Assembly: GCA_041665285.1 (NCBI GenBank)
Contig: JBAYJC010000001.1
Coordinates: 248,001-312,000 of the forward strand
Source: JBAYJC01 sp041665285
GTDB lineage: Bacteria; Patescibacteriota; Patescibacteriia; 2-12-FULL-60-25
DNA length: 64,000 nucleotides
Reading direction: 5' to 3'
A program made the translations under genes and the position numbers. Each line of letters begins with the position of its first letter. The stretch's first letter is position 1. Below the pieces are notes generated by a model that had not been told where the DNA came from, searched no databases, and worked only from the letters and a program-made list of their open reading frames with translations. Below, in pieces: positions 25,169-34,187 of the stretch.

Positions 25169-26488
25169 TCAATGCGCGCGGTCTTTGGTCTGCGCAATCG
25201 CCCGACGCGCTTCTGCGGCCTCTTGCCAAGGTATTGTTTTTCCTTGTGCTACACGAATCGTTGTTTCACTCCCCTTGCCTGTCAGTAGGACCAAATCCCC
25301 TGGGCGCGCCATGTTCATGGCATACTGTATTGCCTCTCGACGATCATCGATCAGATAAAGGGAAGTCCCTTCTTGTTTTCCTGCCTGGCGCGCACCTTCT
25401 GCAACCTGTTCAATAATGGCATGCGGATCTTCGTCAAACGGATCTTCATTTGTCACAATGACCACATCTGCCTGTTGCCCAACGAATAATCCCAATAAAG
25501 GGCGTTTTGCTACATCGCGTCCACCGCTCGCCGCACCAAGCACGTGAATCGTGCGCTGGCGAGGCAACGATGAAAGTGCCTCATAAAGGCGCTTCAGGGA
25601 CTCTGCCTCATGCGCATAATCCACAATCACGGTCCATGGCTGACCCTCCTCAATACGCTCAAAACGTCCAGGAATAGTACGCACCTCGGATAAACGCTGG
25701 CTTGCGGCTTGCAAAGGAATGCCGAGTGTCTGGCAAACTGCAAGAGCGGCAAGGGCATTTTCCATGTTCACCGCACCAGGAATCTGAAGCGTTACAGCTG
25801 TATGGCCGACGTGAAACGATGAACCGCGCTCTGTGAGCTCAACATCTGATACGGTCAGACCGCGATGATCCTGAATGCCAAACCATACAATAGACGGCAA
25901 GCCCGGTGTTTCTGCGTAAAAGGAAGCATGCGGACTATCGGCGTTTATGACAGCCGCCTTAGAAACCACCTTTCCATCAATCGTTTTGGTAGTGCTTTTT
26001 GCCAGATGCGTAAACAAACGTTGTTTGGCCAGCTTGTATGCTTCAAATCCTCCATGCGCTTCAAGATGTTCTGGATACAAATTCGTAAACACGGCCACAT
26101 CGTAATTTATACCTATATGCCGCGACTGGATCAATCCTTGGGATGACGTCTCTATCACCGCGTAACGACATCCAGCAGACACCATCTGATGTAGGAGACG
26201 TTGAAGAGCAAATCGCCCGAGCATGGTCATGCTCGTTGTGTTAATCCATTCCTGATCCCCAATTTTATACAAAGCCGTAGACGTACAGCCCACCTTGGCG
26301 CCAGACGCTTCAAGCGCTTTTGCGATCAAATAGGTTGTGGTTGTCTTCCCCTTGGTTCCCGTCACCCCTATCACGATCATCTTCTCCGACGGATTCCCAT
26401 ACAAAAAAGCCGCACTTTTCGCTAAAATGAAATGGTATGCCCGCATCCAAGATACGGGAATATAACGCTTCAGTGCACGGATAAGCAT
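25169..26488 (-). CDS. murE: MurE-like UDP-MurNAc-tripeptide ligase, lacking the N-terminal domain
   Basis: Mur ligase that adds the third amino acid to UDP-MurNAc-dipeptide. 439 residues, about 50 fewer than MurE: domain 1 (UDP binding) is almost absent and the P-loop GVTGTKGKTTT starts at residue 41. Other conserved parts are ETSSQGL, FTNLYPEHLEAHGGFEAY with the carbamylated-Lys region, VDYAHE, GAASGGRDVAKR and LTGKGSE. The usual DNPR specificity motif reads NEDPFDEDP, so the amino acid added cannot be predicted. The short N-terminus also occurs in patescibacterial relatives (recollection, to be verified). Confidence 0.85.
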   Translation of the reverse strand: MLIRALKRYIPVSWMRAYHFILAKSAAFLYGNPSEKMIVIGVTGTKGKTTTTYLIAKALEASGAKVGCTSTALYKIGDQEWINTTSMTMLGRFALQRLLHQMVSAGCRYAVIETSSQGLIQSRHIGINYDVAVFTNLYPEHLEAHGGFEAYKLAKQRLFTHLAKSTTKTIDGKVVSKAAVINADSPHASFYAETPGLPSIVWFGIQDHRGLTVSDVELTERGSSFHVGHTAVTLQIPGAVNMENALAALAVCQTLGIPLQAASQRLSEVRTIPGRFERIEEGQPWTVIVDYAHEAESLKRLYEALSSLPRQRTIHVLGAASGGRDVAKRPLLGLFVGQQADVVIVTNEDPFDEDPHAIIEQVAEGARQAGKQEGTSLYLIDDRREAIQYAMNMARPGDLVLLTGKGSETTIRVAQGKTIPWQEAAEARRAIAQTKDRAH

Positions 26489-26524
26489 GGCGGTACTGTA
26501 ACGAGAAAACGCCCTGGGAGCAAA

Positions 26525-27409
26525 TCAAAAGCGATGGCTATCCCACGCCCACTCTGCCAACCGTTTTGCGGAAGCAAAAGAACCCTCTTTTGTGGGAGCG
26601 CCCAAAACCACCACGAGGAGTTCTTGACGAGGGTCTGCAACCTGCGTGCCCGTCATGGGGCGCAGACGTACCACGAAATTATAACGCGACTCTTCAAGAT
26701 ACCCCGTTTTCCCTCCAGTCACCCAGACATCATTATCCTGTGTGAGCAAGGCATTTGTATTCGTGATGGTCTTGGTCATGCGCTGTGGGGTGTTCACCCG
26801 GAATGCATAGGAACCCGCAACCGTCGCAAGACGAATATCCGTGTTTCGAAAAGCAGTATCGCTAATAAAAGCCATGTCACGTGCGGTCGTCATGTTCTTT
26901 GGGTTCATGCCCGTAGGATCCACAAATGTGGATCGTACAGCGCCTGCCCGACGCGCTTCTTCGTTCATGCGCGCAAGAAATTGCTTCTTGGTCAATCCCG
27001 AAGCACGCGCAAGAGCCATGGCCGCGTTATTTGCGCTCGCCGTAATGCTTGAATACCACAAATCACGCAAAGTCAACTTTGAGCCAACAGGCAATCGTAA
27101 TCTTCCTCCACCAACCTCATCTTCTTTTTTCATGGTTACGACCTTCCCGTAAGGCAGTCCCTTGCGTGCCCATACCAACGCATTTGGGAGTTTTGTGAGG
27201 CTGGCCGCTGGCCAAAGCTTATCGGGCTTAAAACTATACAGGACCTCGCGAGAACGGGGCACCATCACAACGGCTGAGGCAAACTCATCTTGTAAAGGAA
27301 TATAGGCACCTGCATCTGGCATCTTTGTCACAGCAACTACCACAGGCGCATGTACGCAGAGTCCGAGAATAACGATTACGGTAACAAGACAGCTCAACAG
27401 CAGGCGCAT
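26525..27409 (-). CDS. D-alanyl-D-alanine carboxypeptidase (PBP5 family)
   Basis: Serine peptidase S11 trimming peptidoglycan stem peptides outside the membrane. 294 residues with signal peptide (LLLSCLVTVIVILGLCVHAPVVVA). The three penicillin-binding motifs are present: SLTK (AASLTKL), SAN (SASANNAA region) and KTG (VTGGKTGYLEES). It stands 3 bases before the L,D-transpeptidase stop, so both cross-link-editing enzymes are in one operon. Confidence 0.93.
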   Translation of the reverse strand: MRLLLSCLVTVIVILGLCVHAPVVVAVTKMPDAGAYIPLQDEFASAVVMVPRSREVLYSFKPDKLWPAASLTKLPNALVWARKGLPYGKVVTMKKEDEVGGGRLRLPVGSKLTLRDLWYSSITASANNAAMALARASGLTKKQFLARMNEEARRAGAVRSTFVDPTGMNPKNMTTARDMAFISDTAFRNTDIRLATVAGSYAFRVNTPQRMTKTITNTNALLTQDNDVWVTGGKTGYLEESRYNFVVRLRPMTGTQVADPRQELLVVVLGAPTKEGSFASAKRLAEWAWDSHRF

Positions 27410-27411
27410 AC

Positions 27412-28194
27412 TTATTTTTTTACCACCTCAATAGGCGTGCCGACCGGCGCCCAATCATACAGCGTTTTTGCCGCACCAATCCCAAGACGTACACAGCCGT
27501 GACTCACAGGACGCCCAAGATGCGAGGCCCCTTCACGATAGCCACCTGGCCAGATAGGAAGTTCGTGGATGCCATGCCCTCTGCCACTAAAATGCATCCA
27601 ATACGGCATCCAAAGCTTGGCGCTCACAGACCAGGCTTTTGGTGTTTTGCTCAATACCTTGTACTTCCCAATGGGCGTAGGCGTTTTGCTTTTTCCCGTG
27701 GACACTAAATAACTCGCGAGAACAATACCCCCAATGCGTTGTTCGAGACGCTGTGTAGCCAATCGAATCACAATGGTTTTTGCCAAAGGAATACGACCTG
27801 TCGAGGTGGGGGAAAAACTCTCTTTCACATCATCCCCATCGGAAAAACCATTCCCATTAGAATCTGCCACCATCAAATCTGTCCCAAACAGCAACTCTAA
27901 ACGATCGTTAAGCGCATCTGCATCAAAATCCGTGTCTTTGCGTATTTTTTTCCCTTTAGCCAGAGGATCGTAGGCATTCACGATCTCTGTCCAATCTGCA
28001 TACCCATCGCCATCAGTATCTGCACGCTGTGGATCTGTAGAAAAAACCGACGTTTCCCATACGTCATATAACCCATCTCCATCGCTATCTGCACGCACCT
28101 CTTGCGCAAAGACCGCTGGCGCAAATAAGAACGCGCTACACAAGCAAAAGCACAACCACTGCCAACGCCAGGCGGTAAAAGACAAAGAGATCAT
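27412..28194 (-). CDS. L,D-transpeptidase (YkuD) with calcium-binding type repeats
   Basis: 260 residues: signal peptide (FCLCSAFLFAPAVFAQE), then thrombospondin-type-3-like acidic repeats (DSDGDGLYD, DTDGDGYAD, DTDFDADALND, DSNGNGFSDGDD). A C-terminal YkuD domain has HGIHELP and the catalytic SHGCVRLG. The YkuD enzyme makes 3-3 peptidoglycan cross-links or attaches proteins. The start is uncertain; the ATG at 28194 directly precedes the signal peptide and lies inside the 3' end of uppP, while earlier starts add a hydrophobic non-signal segment. Confidence 0.88.
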   Translation of the reverse strand: MISLSFTAWRWQWLCFCLCSAFLFAPAVFAQEVRADSDGDGLYDVWETSVFSTDPQRADTDGDGYADWTEIVNAYDPLAKGKKIRKDTDFDADALNDRLELLFGTDLMVADSNGNGFSDGDDVKESFSPTSTGRIPLAKTIVIRLATQRLEQRIGGIVLASYLVSTGKSKTPTPIGKYKVLSKTPKAWSVSAKLWMPYWMHFSGRGHGIHELPIWPGGYREGASHLGRPVSHGCVRLGIGAAKTLYDWAPVGTPIEVVKK

Positions 28195-28918
28195 ATCGTC
28201 GTTTGACGACATACGTAAGCAAAAAACGAATAGCCCATAGCCCAGAAACACACGCCGCCACACTCCCCACAACAAGCATCATAACACTTGCACCAGATTG
28301 TGTAAGTCCTCCATCACGTACCAGCTTCAACAACTCATATCCGCCGGCCGCCGCGGTGATCGGAATACTCAGCAAAAAGGAAAAACGTGCGGCCGCTGTT
28401 CGACGCAATCCCATAAACAACGCGGCCGTGATCGTGATACCTGAACGCGAGGTGCCTGGCATGATCGCGATGGCTTGTGCACAGCCAATCACAAGCGCCT
28501 GGGTCCATGTCACCTGCGGATTGTTATCTTCTCCTTCGTGGAGAGGCGCAGTACGTCCAGACCATCGATCTGCAACAAATAGCACCATGGCCCAAAATGC
28601 CAACCCAAAAGCCACCACACGCGGACCACGCGCATAGTGTTCCACAAGATCATTCAGCAATAACGCGGCACCTATAGCCGGAAGTGTTGCGACGGCGAGC
28701 TTGAAAAGCATGACACGCGATAACGCAAAAATGTCTTTCCAAAAATAGACGAGGAGTGCCGCGAGCGTGCCCAAATGTAACACTGCATCAAAGGCAAGAC
28801 CCGGATCATTCCAATGCAATAATGCAGGCACTAAAATCAAATGACCGCTGGATGAGATCGGCAAAAACTCGCACAACCCCTGCACAATACCGAGAACAAT
28901 ACCCTGAAGGATAAGCAT
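28136..28918 (-). CDS. uppP: Undecaprenyl-diphosphatase UppP (BacA)
   Basis: Recycles the lipid carrier by dephosphorylating undecaprenyl diphosphate. The 260-residue polytopic protein carries both active-site segments: GLCEFLPISSSGHL near the N-terminus and IMPGTSRSGITI in the middle. Length and helix count fit the family. It overlaps the L,D-transpeptidase gene by about 59 bases and follows the hydrolase gene by 6 bases. Confidence 0.95.
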   Translation of the reverse strand: MLILQGIVLGIVQGLCEFLPISSSGHLILVPALLHWNDPGLAFDAVLHLGTLAALLVYFWKDIFALSRVMLFKLAVATLPAIGAALLLNDLVEHYARGPRVVAFGLAFWAMVLFVADRWSGRTAPLHEGEDNNPQVTWTQALVIGCAQAIAIMPGTSRSGITITAALFMGLRRTAAARFSFLLSIPITAAAGGYELLKLVRDGGLTQSGASVMMLVVGSVAACVSGLWAIRFLLTYVVKRRYDLFVFYRLALAVVVLLLV

Positions 28919-28924
28919 AGACTA

Positions 28925-29593
28925 TCAAGTATGAGAGGTCAGCCATTCAATCGCTTCGATAAGAAGCGCAGGTTTTGCAGAAAACATCCGCACGCCGTGC
29001 CCAATATTCCGTCCCTGCGCAAACCGTTTTCGTGAGAGAGATGCGCGCGCCACCAACGTCTTCGCATCTTCAAAACTCACCTGATCATCAATCGCAGATG
29101 CCGCAACAAATATCGCCTGTGGATCGCGCAAACGCGTCACAGCATCCAGCGATGTAATCCCCCGATAGTTTGCCCCTGGAGACAGGAGCACGCCCACGGG
29201 AAGGGGCGAAAACTCTGCCATGGCACGCAAAGCAAGGTTTGCACCAATGGATGCACCCATTAACCCAACATGCTCCATCCGAAAGCCCTTACTAACAAGC
29301 CATGCCAATGCGCCGCGCACATCTTCGGCAGATTGCTGATGGTCCGCATCCGCAAACACACGAAAATCCAATACAGCATCACCTTTTCTTGTACTGTCTC
29401 CATGACCGCGTAAATCAATGGCAAGGGAAGCAAGCCCCTGTTGTGCCAATGCCTCCTGCACCAAAGCCCAGCTCGTACGATCATCCGGCATCATGTGCAA
29501 ACACAAAACAACAGCCTGCGCCTGTGGCACAGGAGTGTAGGTACCCACTATTTCTACATGATCGTTCGTCGAAAAAACAATGCGCTCTGACAT
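28925..29593 (-). CDS. Alpha/beta hydrolase
   Basis: 222 residues with the alpha/beta-hydrolase core: VVLCLHMMPDDRTSW (oxyanion region), IDLRGHGDSTRKG, the nucleophile elbow GASIGAN with Ser, an acidic residue in ASAIDDQVSF and a C-terminal GHGVRMF supplying His. Substrate unknown; esterase or peptidase-like. A promoter with leaderless spacing lies upstream, with its -35 box within the end of the T4SS-like ATPase gene. Confidence 0.85.
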   Translation of the reverse strand: MSERIVFSTNDHVEIVGTYTPVPQAQAVVLCLHMMPDDRTSWALVQEALAQQGLASLAIDLRGHGDSTRKGDAVLDFRVFADADHQQSAEDVRGALAWLVSKGFRMEHVGLMGASIGANLALRAMAEFSPLPVGVLLSPGANYRGITSLDAVTRLRDPQAIFVAASAIDDQVSFEDAKTLVARASLSRKRFAQGRNIGHGVRMFSAKPALLIEAIEWLTSHT

Positions 29594-29601
29594 ACGCTTG
29601 C

Positions 29602-29630
29602 ACAGGAGATCCTCTATTCAGCCTTGTCAA
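29602..29630 (-). promoter_or_regulatory. Hydrolase gene promoter, leaderless type
   Basis: Minus strand TTGACA (29630-29625), 17-base spacer, weak -10 TCCTGT (29607-29602), 8 bases before ATG: the same geometry as asnS and ileS. Confidence 0.45.
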
Positions 29631-31825
29631 AATTTTACCTTTTTTCCGGGCGGTAGCACCACACTCCCTGTTGGTTTTGCGGCGTCTTCCATAGTCACGA
29701 TCTCTGGCTCATCGAATGAGAGTGGCTTGGATGACGGTGGTGGTGGCGTTGCAGGTGCAGATACTGTCGTTGTAGGCGCCTTAAAGGGCACGAGCGGTGG
29801 CAATATCTGAAAGCGGGGGTTAGCTGGAACAGATACCGGCTTACGTTTTTCCACCTCACCCGCCCGCTTTTCCAAACGTTCCTTTTCACGCATCACCTGT
29901 TGTTTCCCCTTTGAAGGAGCCAGCTCATCTGCAAGGCTCAAAAACATGGGCTCCTCAATTATGGGAGAGGCATTCTTTATACTAGTGGGCTCCTCTTCTC
30001 CTGGCTCACGCACAAGCCGCGGACGATTCGATGACACGGCTGTCTGACTTTTTCCAGCAAAAGAGGTCTCTGACATTTCGGCATGCTGGGTCCTACCTTC
30101 CGGAGCTAAGGGCTGACGTTTGACGTGACGAATATCCTTCCCGGCATTTTTACGCTCTTCTGCCACAATAGGACGACACTCCGGACAATACATGGGACGA
30201 CTTGGATCAAGCTGGATAGCGAGATGCCAAATCTTTCCGCAACGCGTACATGTGTGGGCGAACTTAGGCTTGTCTTTCTTTTTTTGCGGAGCTGGCATGG
30301 ATGCCGCAATGGCGGCCATGCGTTCAGGCTTAATCGTCAGATATTCACGTCTTACTGGCACGACCTCTGTTGTTTGGTCTTCTAATTCGCGCTCCTCTGC
30401 GGTCTTGATCGCAGGATAGGCCACAGAACCCGAAGGAAATGCCGTTTTGATGAGCGGTTTCCCCAGCACGGGCGCAGAAGACACGGGCTCTTCTTCTGGA
30501 ATAGTGTCTGTTTCTGTACCCATGGAAACCTCCATGCCGCTCCAGCGCAAAACCTTTTGCTCAATATCTGCACGCGGCTCTGCATACCGCTCACGACTCA
30601 CCTGAATAATCTTTTCTGCATTGCCTGTTCGCTTGGCAATAGGTGGAAGCGTATTCGCGGAAAAAGGCGGTGTCGACACCCCATCGACCATAAGCTTCAG
30701 ATACATCTGATACTTCGCCAGGTTCACGAGGTCCTCAGGAATAAAGGTTGGAGCAAACTCTGTTTCCATGGCCTCTGCATCTGCTCCACCAACACGCATG
30801 GTGATGATGGTTCCCACATTACCGAAAATGGCGGGGATCACCTTTTCATCGAGCTGTTCGATGTATTGATGCGCTACCACGAGGTTCAGACGATACTTGC
30901 GTGCCTCGGACAAGATTGTCGCGAATGACTCATTGGCAAAGTTCTGAAACTCATCGACATAGAGATAAAAATCTCGCCGATCCTGTTCCAGCAGGTTCTG
31001 TCGCTCTTGCGCGGCAAGCTGGATCTTGGTGATGAGCATGCCACCAAGCAAACGCATATTGTCTTCGCCAATACGCCCTTTTGACAGATTCACGATCAAA
31101 ATCTTCCCTTCATCCATGATCCGACGAATATCGATCGTGGATTTTACCTGCGCGACGATATTGCGAATGATAAACGATGACAAAAACTGCCCCACCTTAT
31201 TTTGCACAGGAGCAATAGCCTCTGTCGCGTATTTTTCTGACCAGGAGGCAAACTCTGCCACCCAAAACGTCTTTACCATCGGGTCACGAATCTTTGCGAT
31301 CACGCGCTGACGATATTCTGTGTCCACGAGCAAACGATTGATACCAAGAAGCGTTGAGCCTGGATAATCCAACAAAGCGAGCACACAATTATTCAGAATA
31401 TGCTCCATGCGCGGACTCCACACATCTGGCCAAATCTTTTTAAACACGCCCATCAAACCAGAGGCAACCAGCGGTTTTTGTTCTTCGTTTGCCAGCTCCA
31501 AAATATTAAACCCCATGGGGAATGCCGTATCTGACGGATTATAATAGACCACATCGTTAATACGATGCGAAGGAATATAATCCGCAAGTTTTTCCGCAGT
31601 ATCTCCATGCGGATCAATATAGCAACAGCCATGGCCTGCATAGATATCTGCCAAAATCATGTTTTCCATGACCGTGGTTTTTCCCATGCCTGTTTTCCCA
31701 ATCAGGTACATGTGCCGACGTCGATCGTCTGTCTTGATCCCAAAACGGCGTCCGTTATTACGAAAATTTACCTCACCAAATAAGGTAATTTCGTTCTCAT
31801 GATCATGATTATACGTAACAGGCAT
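29627..31825 (-). CDS. VirB4/TraD-like (type IV secretion) ATPase with a zinc ribbon
   Basis: 732 residues. The N-terminal ATPase has Walker A GKTGMGKTTVMEN (about residue 43), DPHGDTAEKL, and Walker B with FYLYVDEFQNFANESF, then the sensor segment VVAHQYIEQL. This is the DUF87/T4CP group of membrane-associated DNA or protein pumps. A CTRCGKIW...MYCPECRP zinc ribbon lies near residues 540-570, and a long proline-rich low-complexity tail follows. It is preceded 3 bases upstream by the membrane protein gene at 31829, a recurrent pair in patescibacteria (recollection). Likely a DNA uptake or pilus-linked motor. Confidence 0.85.
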   Translation of the reverse strand: MPVTYNHDHENEITLFGEVNFRNNGRRFGIKTDDRRRHMYLIGKTGMGKTTVMENMILADIYAGHGCCYIDPHGDTAEKLADYIPSHRINDVVYYNPSDTAFPMGFNILELANEEQKPLVASGLMGVFKKIWPDVWSPRMEHILNNCVLALLDYPGSTLLGINRLLVDTEYRQRVIAKIRDPMVKTFWVAEFASWSEKYATEAIAPVQNKVGQFLSSFIIRNIVAQVKSTIDIRRIMDEGKILIVNLSKGRIGEDNMRLLGGMLITKIQLAAQERQNLLEQDRRDFYLYVDEFQNFANESFATILSEARKYRLNLVVAHQYIEQLDEKVIPAIFGNVGTIITMRVGGADAEAMETEFAPTFIPEDLVNLAKYQMYLKLMVDGVSTPPFSANTLPPIAKRTGNAEKIIQVSRERYAEPRADIEQKVLRWSGMEVSMGTETDTIPEEEPVSSAPVLGKPLIKTAFPSGSVAYPAIKTAEERELEDQTTEVVPVRREYLTIKPERMAAIAASMPAPQKKKDKPKFAHTCTRCGKIWHLAIQLDPSRPMYCPECRPIVAEERKNAGKDIRHVKRQPLAPEGRTQHAEMSETSFAGKSQTAVSSNRPRLVREPGEEEPTSIKNASPIIEEPMFLSLADELAPSKGKQQVMREKERLEKRAGEVEKRKPVSVPANPRFQILPPLVPFKAPTTTVSAPATPPPPSSKPLSFDEPEIVTMEDAAKPTGSVVLPPGKKVKF

Positions 31826-31828
31826 AGG

Positions 31829-33163
31829 TTACATCCCAAACGGAATATTCGCCGGAGGCTCAGACTTCTTTGCCTGCGTACGATGAAGCTGTGGCGCTTT
31901 GACCTGAATAAGAATCGGGAAATGCCAAAGCGTCGCAAGTTCTTCAATACAAAGATTGAACCGGGGCAGACCGCGCCAAGAAGCACGAGAAGTATAACAG
32001 GCAATCAAACTATTCTTGCGAATGGTATTACGGGTATTCTTAAAGAAGAGAAGCGTGCCACTAACCCCTGTCTTTTTGCTATCTGGTTTGAGAGCCTGCA
32101 TGTCAAAGGTATTCATCTGCTTGATCGCACCAATGAAGGGATGTGCGACGCGCGACTTTTTCATCACCTCTTTTTTCGCGACATACACCAGACGAATTTT
32201 CGTCGCAAAACCAATCTGCGATGCTTTATGCTCTACCGCCTCAAGCACATCACGCTCCCCTGGCGTCATGGCCATCATGCGAGGAAAGGCGCCCTCTTCT
32301 TTTGTCTTTGTTTTTGTGGCTGGCGGTGGGATGAAAATGTTGATAATGGCTCCCAACACCGTTATAGGAAGCTTGAGAATCATCATGCCGAGAGACTCTG
32401 TTTCCTTTTTCGTGGTGCCCTTTAGTTTATCGATCACTGCCTGTGCACGTTTGCGTTCCTCTTTTTGGTCTGTTGGGACAATCACCATTTGGTACCACGC
32501 AAATTCGCCAGGGCCTAGACGGGAAAAATTCTCCAACAGAACAGCAAGCGGATCCTTAAACTCTCCGGAAACCGCGTCTTCAAAATCATGGTAGGTTTTC
32601 AATGGATACGGATCTGGCGCAACAGGCATAAACTCACATCCCCACAGATCCCATACTTCATCAGGATAACGCTGTGGCACGTTCTTGGCGTAATCCGGCA
32701 CCACATCAATATCCGCATCTGGATACTGTGCGTAAATAGCGGCCTCTACAAGATCCCGCATTTTATTCACGCAATACACGTAATAGCTCACGTCCCCTTC
32801 ATTGGAGGCAATTTCTACAGAAATCTGACTTTGCGTTTCTCCTTGAATCCAAATCTCTACCCAAGAAAAAGGAGAATGTGCCCCCGCAAAACTCGCAAAA
32901 AGATTTTCCATGGCACGTGGGGTTTGCTCAGACGTACGCGGGACACGCACCTTCAACACAACCCACTCTTTTTTGAGGTAGTTTTTTGTTTGGATATAGT
33001 CCAGCCACAGGTATTTAGCTCCCCAAAGTAACACCCAAAGAACGGCAATCCAGCCGCCATGGATAAAGATATACCACATGGCAACGTACGGACTGTCACC
33101 GGCTACGTTGAGAAACTCGTTCCAATCGAACTGAACATTTAGGAGAGAAAAGAAGTCGGGCAT
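31829..33163 (-). CDS. Membrane partner of the T4SS-like ATPase
   Basis: 444 residues starting MPDFFSLLNVQFDW. One N-terminal membrane helix (IFIHGGWIAVLWVLLWGAKYLWL) is followed by a large soluble domain rich in FSWVEIWIQGETQSQISVEIAS-type strands, DIDVVPDYAKN and EFAWYQMVIVPTD. The basic region KKEVMKKSRVAHPFIGAIKQ and RNTIRKNSLIACYTSRA lie near the end. No enzyme motif. Translational coupling with the ATPase (gap 3 bases) suggests one complex. Confidence 0.75.
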   Translation of the reverse strand: MPDFFSLLNVQFDWNEFLNVAGDSPYVAMWYIFIHGGWIAVLWVLLWGAKYLWLDYIQTKNYLKKEWVVLKVRVPRTSEQTPRAMENLFASFAGAHSPFSWVEIWIQGETQSQISVEIASNEGDVSYYVYCVNKMRDLVEAAIYAQYPDADIDVVPDYAKNVPQRYPDEVWDLWGCEFMPVAPDPYPLKTYHDFEDAVSGEFKDPLAVLLENFSRLGPGEFAWYQMVIVPTDQKEERKRAQAVIDKLKGTTKKETESLGMMILKLPITVLGAIINIFIPPPATKTKTKEEGAFPRMMAMTPGERDVLEAVEHKASQIGFATKIRLVYVAKKEVMKKSRVAHPFIGAIKQMNTFDMQALKPDSKKTGVSGTLLFFKNTRNTIRKNSLIACYTSRASWRGLPRFNLCIEELATLWHFPILIQVKAPQLHRTQAKKSEPPANIPFGM

Positions 33164-33254
33164 GTATCCACAGCATACCACAAACGATGAAGGACTAAAA
33201 CCCGACCCAAATACAAAAGAGGACGCTCTATGCCCTCTTTTGGTCTCCGATGTT

Positions 33255-34163
33255 CTAAGACTTTTTCTGCGCGTCTCGACTCCACTTTTCCCATGTCACG
33301 AGCAGTGGCGCCGCGACAAAGATGGAGGAATAGGTTCCTACGGCAATACCAATGATCAACGTCAGCGTAAATTCGCGCAATGACTCTCCGCCAAAGATCG
33401 CGATAGCTGTCAACACGAGTAACGTCGTCATGGATGTGTTGAATGAGCGCAAGAACGTTTGATGCACAGAAGCCTCAACAATCTCTTCGAACGTGCCGCT
33501 ACGCTTATGCAGGTTCTCACGAATACGATCCATGACCACGATCGTGTCTGTAATGGAGTAACCGAGAATGGTCAGCACCGCGGCAATGAAGGATGTCCCA
33601 ACCTCCCAACCGTAGAAATGGCCGAGGATGGAAAAGACGCCTACAGGCACGATCACATCGTGGAAGGCTGAAAAGATGGTCACAAGACCGTATTTCCATG
33701 ACTTGACTGGTGCAGAAACTTTGCGGAATGCCAGGGCCACGTAGATCATGATGGCTAACAGTGCGATCAGCAAACCCTGGATAGACTTTTGACGCAACTC
33801 ATCACCAACCGTGGGGCCGATCGCATCAAAGCGCATTTCTTCAGCACCTGGGTATACTGTTTGTATAGCTGTGAGCAACTTTTGATGCTCCTCTTCTGAG
33901 ATGTGCTGTAAACGCACCTGCATGTCCTGCTCCCCGGCTGGCTGAATCACGACAGAGCCAAGATTGACCTGCGCACTCTCCATGGATTGACGCAGTTCAA
34001 TGGGCGTAGGCCGCGCGGAAAAACGAACGGACAATAACGAACCACCGGTAAAATCAATACCTTGTCGCAACCCCCAAAAACCAAGGGAGAAAAGAGAGCC
34101 GACAATCATGACCGCAGAAGCGGCGAACCAGACCCAGCGTAATTTCACGACGTGAAGTTTCAT
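33255..34163 (-). CDS. secF: Protein translocase subunit SecF
   Basis: RND-family subunit that uses the proton gradient to pull secreted chains. 302 residues with GIDFTGGSLLSV, six membrane helices, and the conserved ILGYSITDTIVVMDRIREN and FNTSMTTLLVLTAIAIFGG segments. Typical length. It follows secD by 24 bases in a secD-secF operon downstream of yidC and nusA. Confidence 0.95.
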   Translation of the reverse strand: MKLHVVKLRWVWFAASAVMIVGSLFSLGFWGLRQGIDFTGGSLLSVRFSARPTPIELRQSMESAQVNLGSVVIQPAGEQDMQVRLQHISEEEHQKLLTAIQTVYPGAEEMRFDAIGPTVGDELRQKSIQGLLIALLAIMIYVALAFRKVSAPVKSWKYGLVTIFSAFHDVIVPVGVFSILGHFYGWEVGTSFIAAVLTILGYSITDTIVVMDRIRENLHKRSGTFEEIVEASVHQTFLRSFNTSMTTLLVLTAIAIFGGESLREFTLTLIIGIAVGTYSSIFVAAPLLVTWEKWSRDAQKKS

Positions 34164-34187
34164 AAGGAAGGCGTGATAAGAGGAAGA

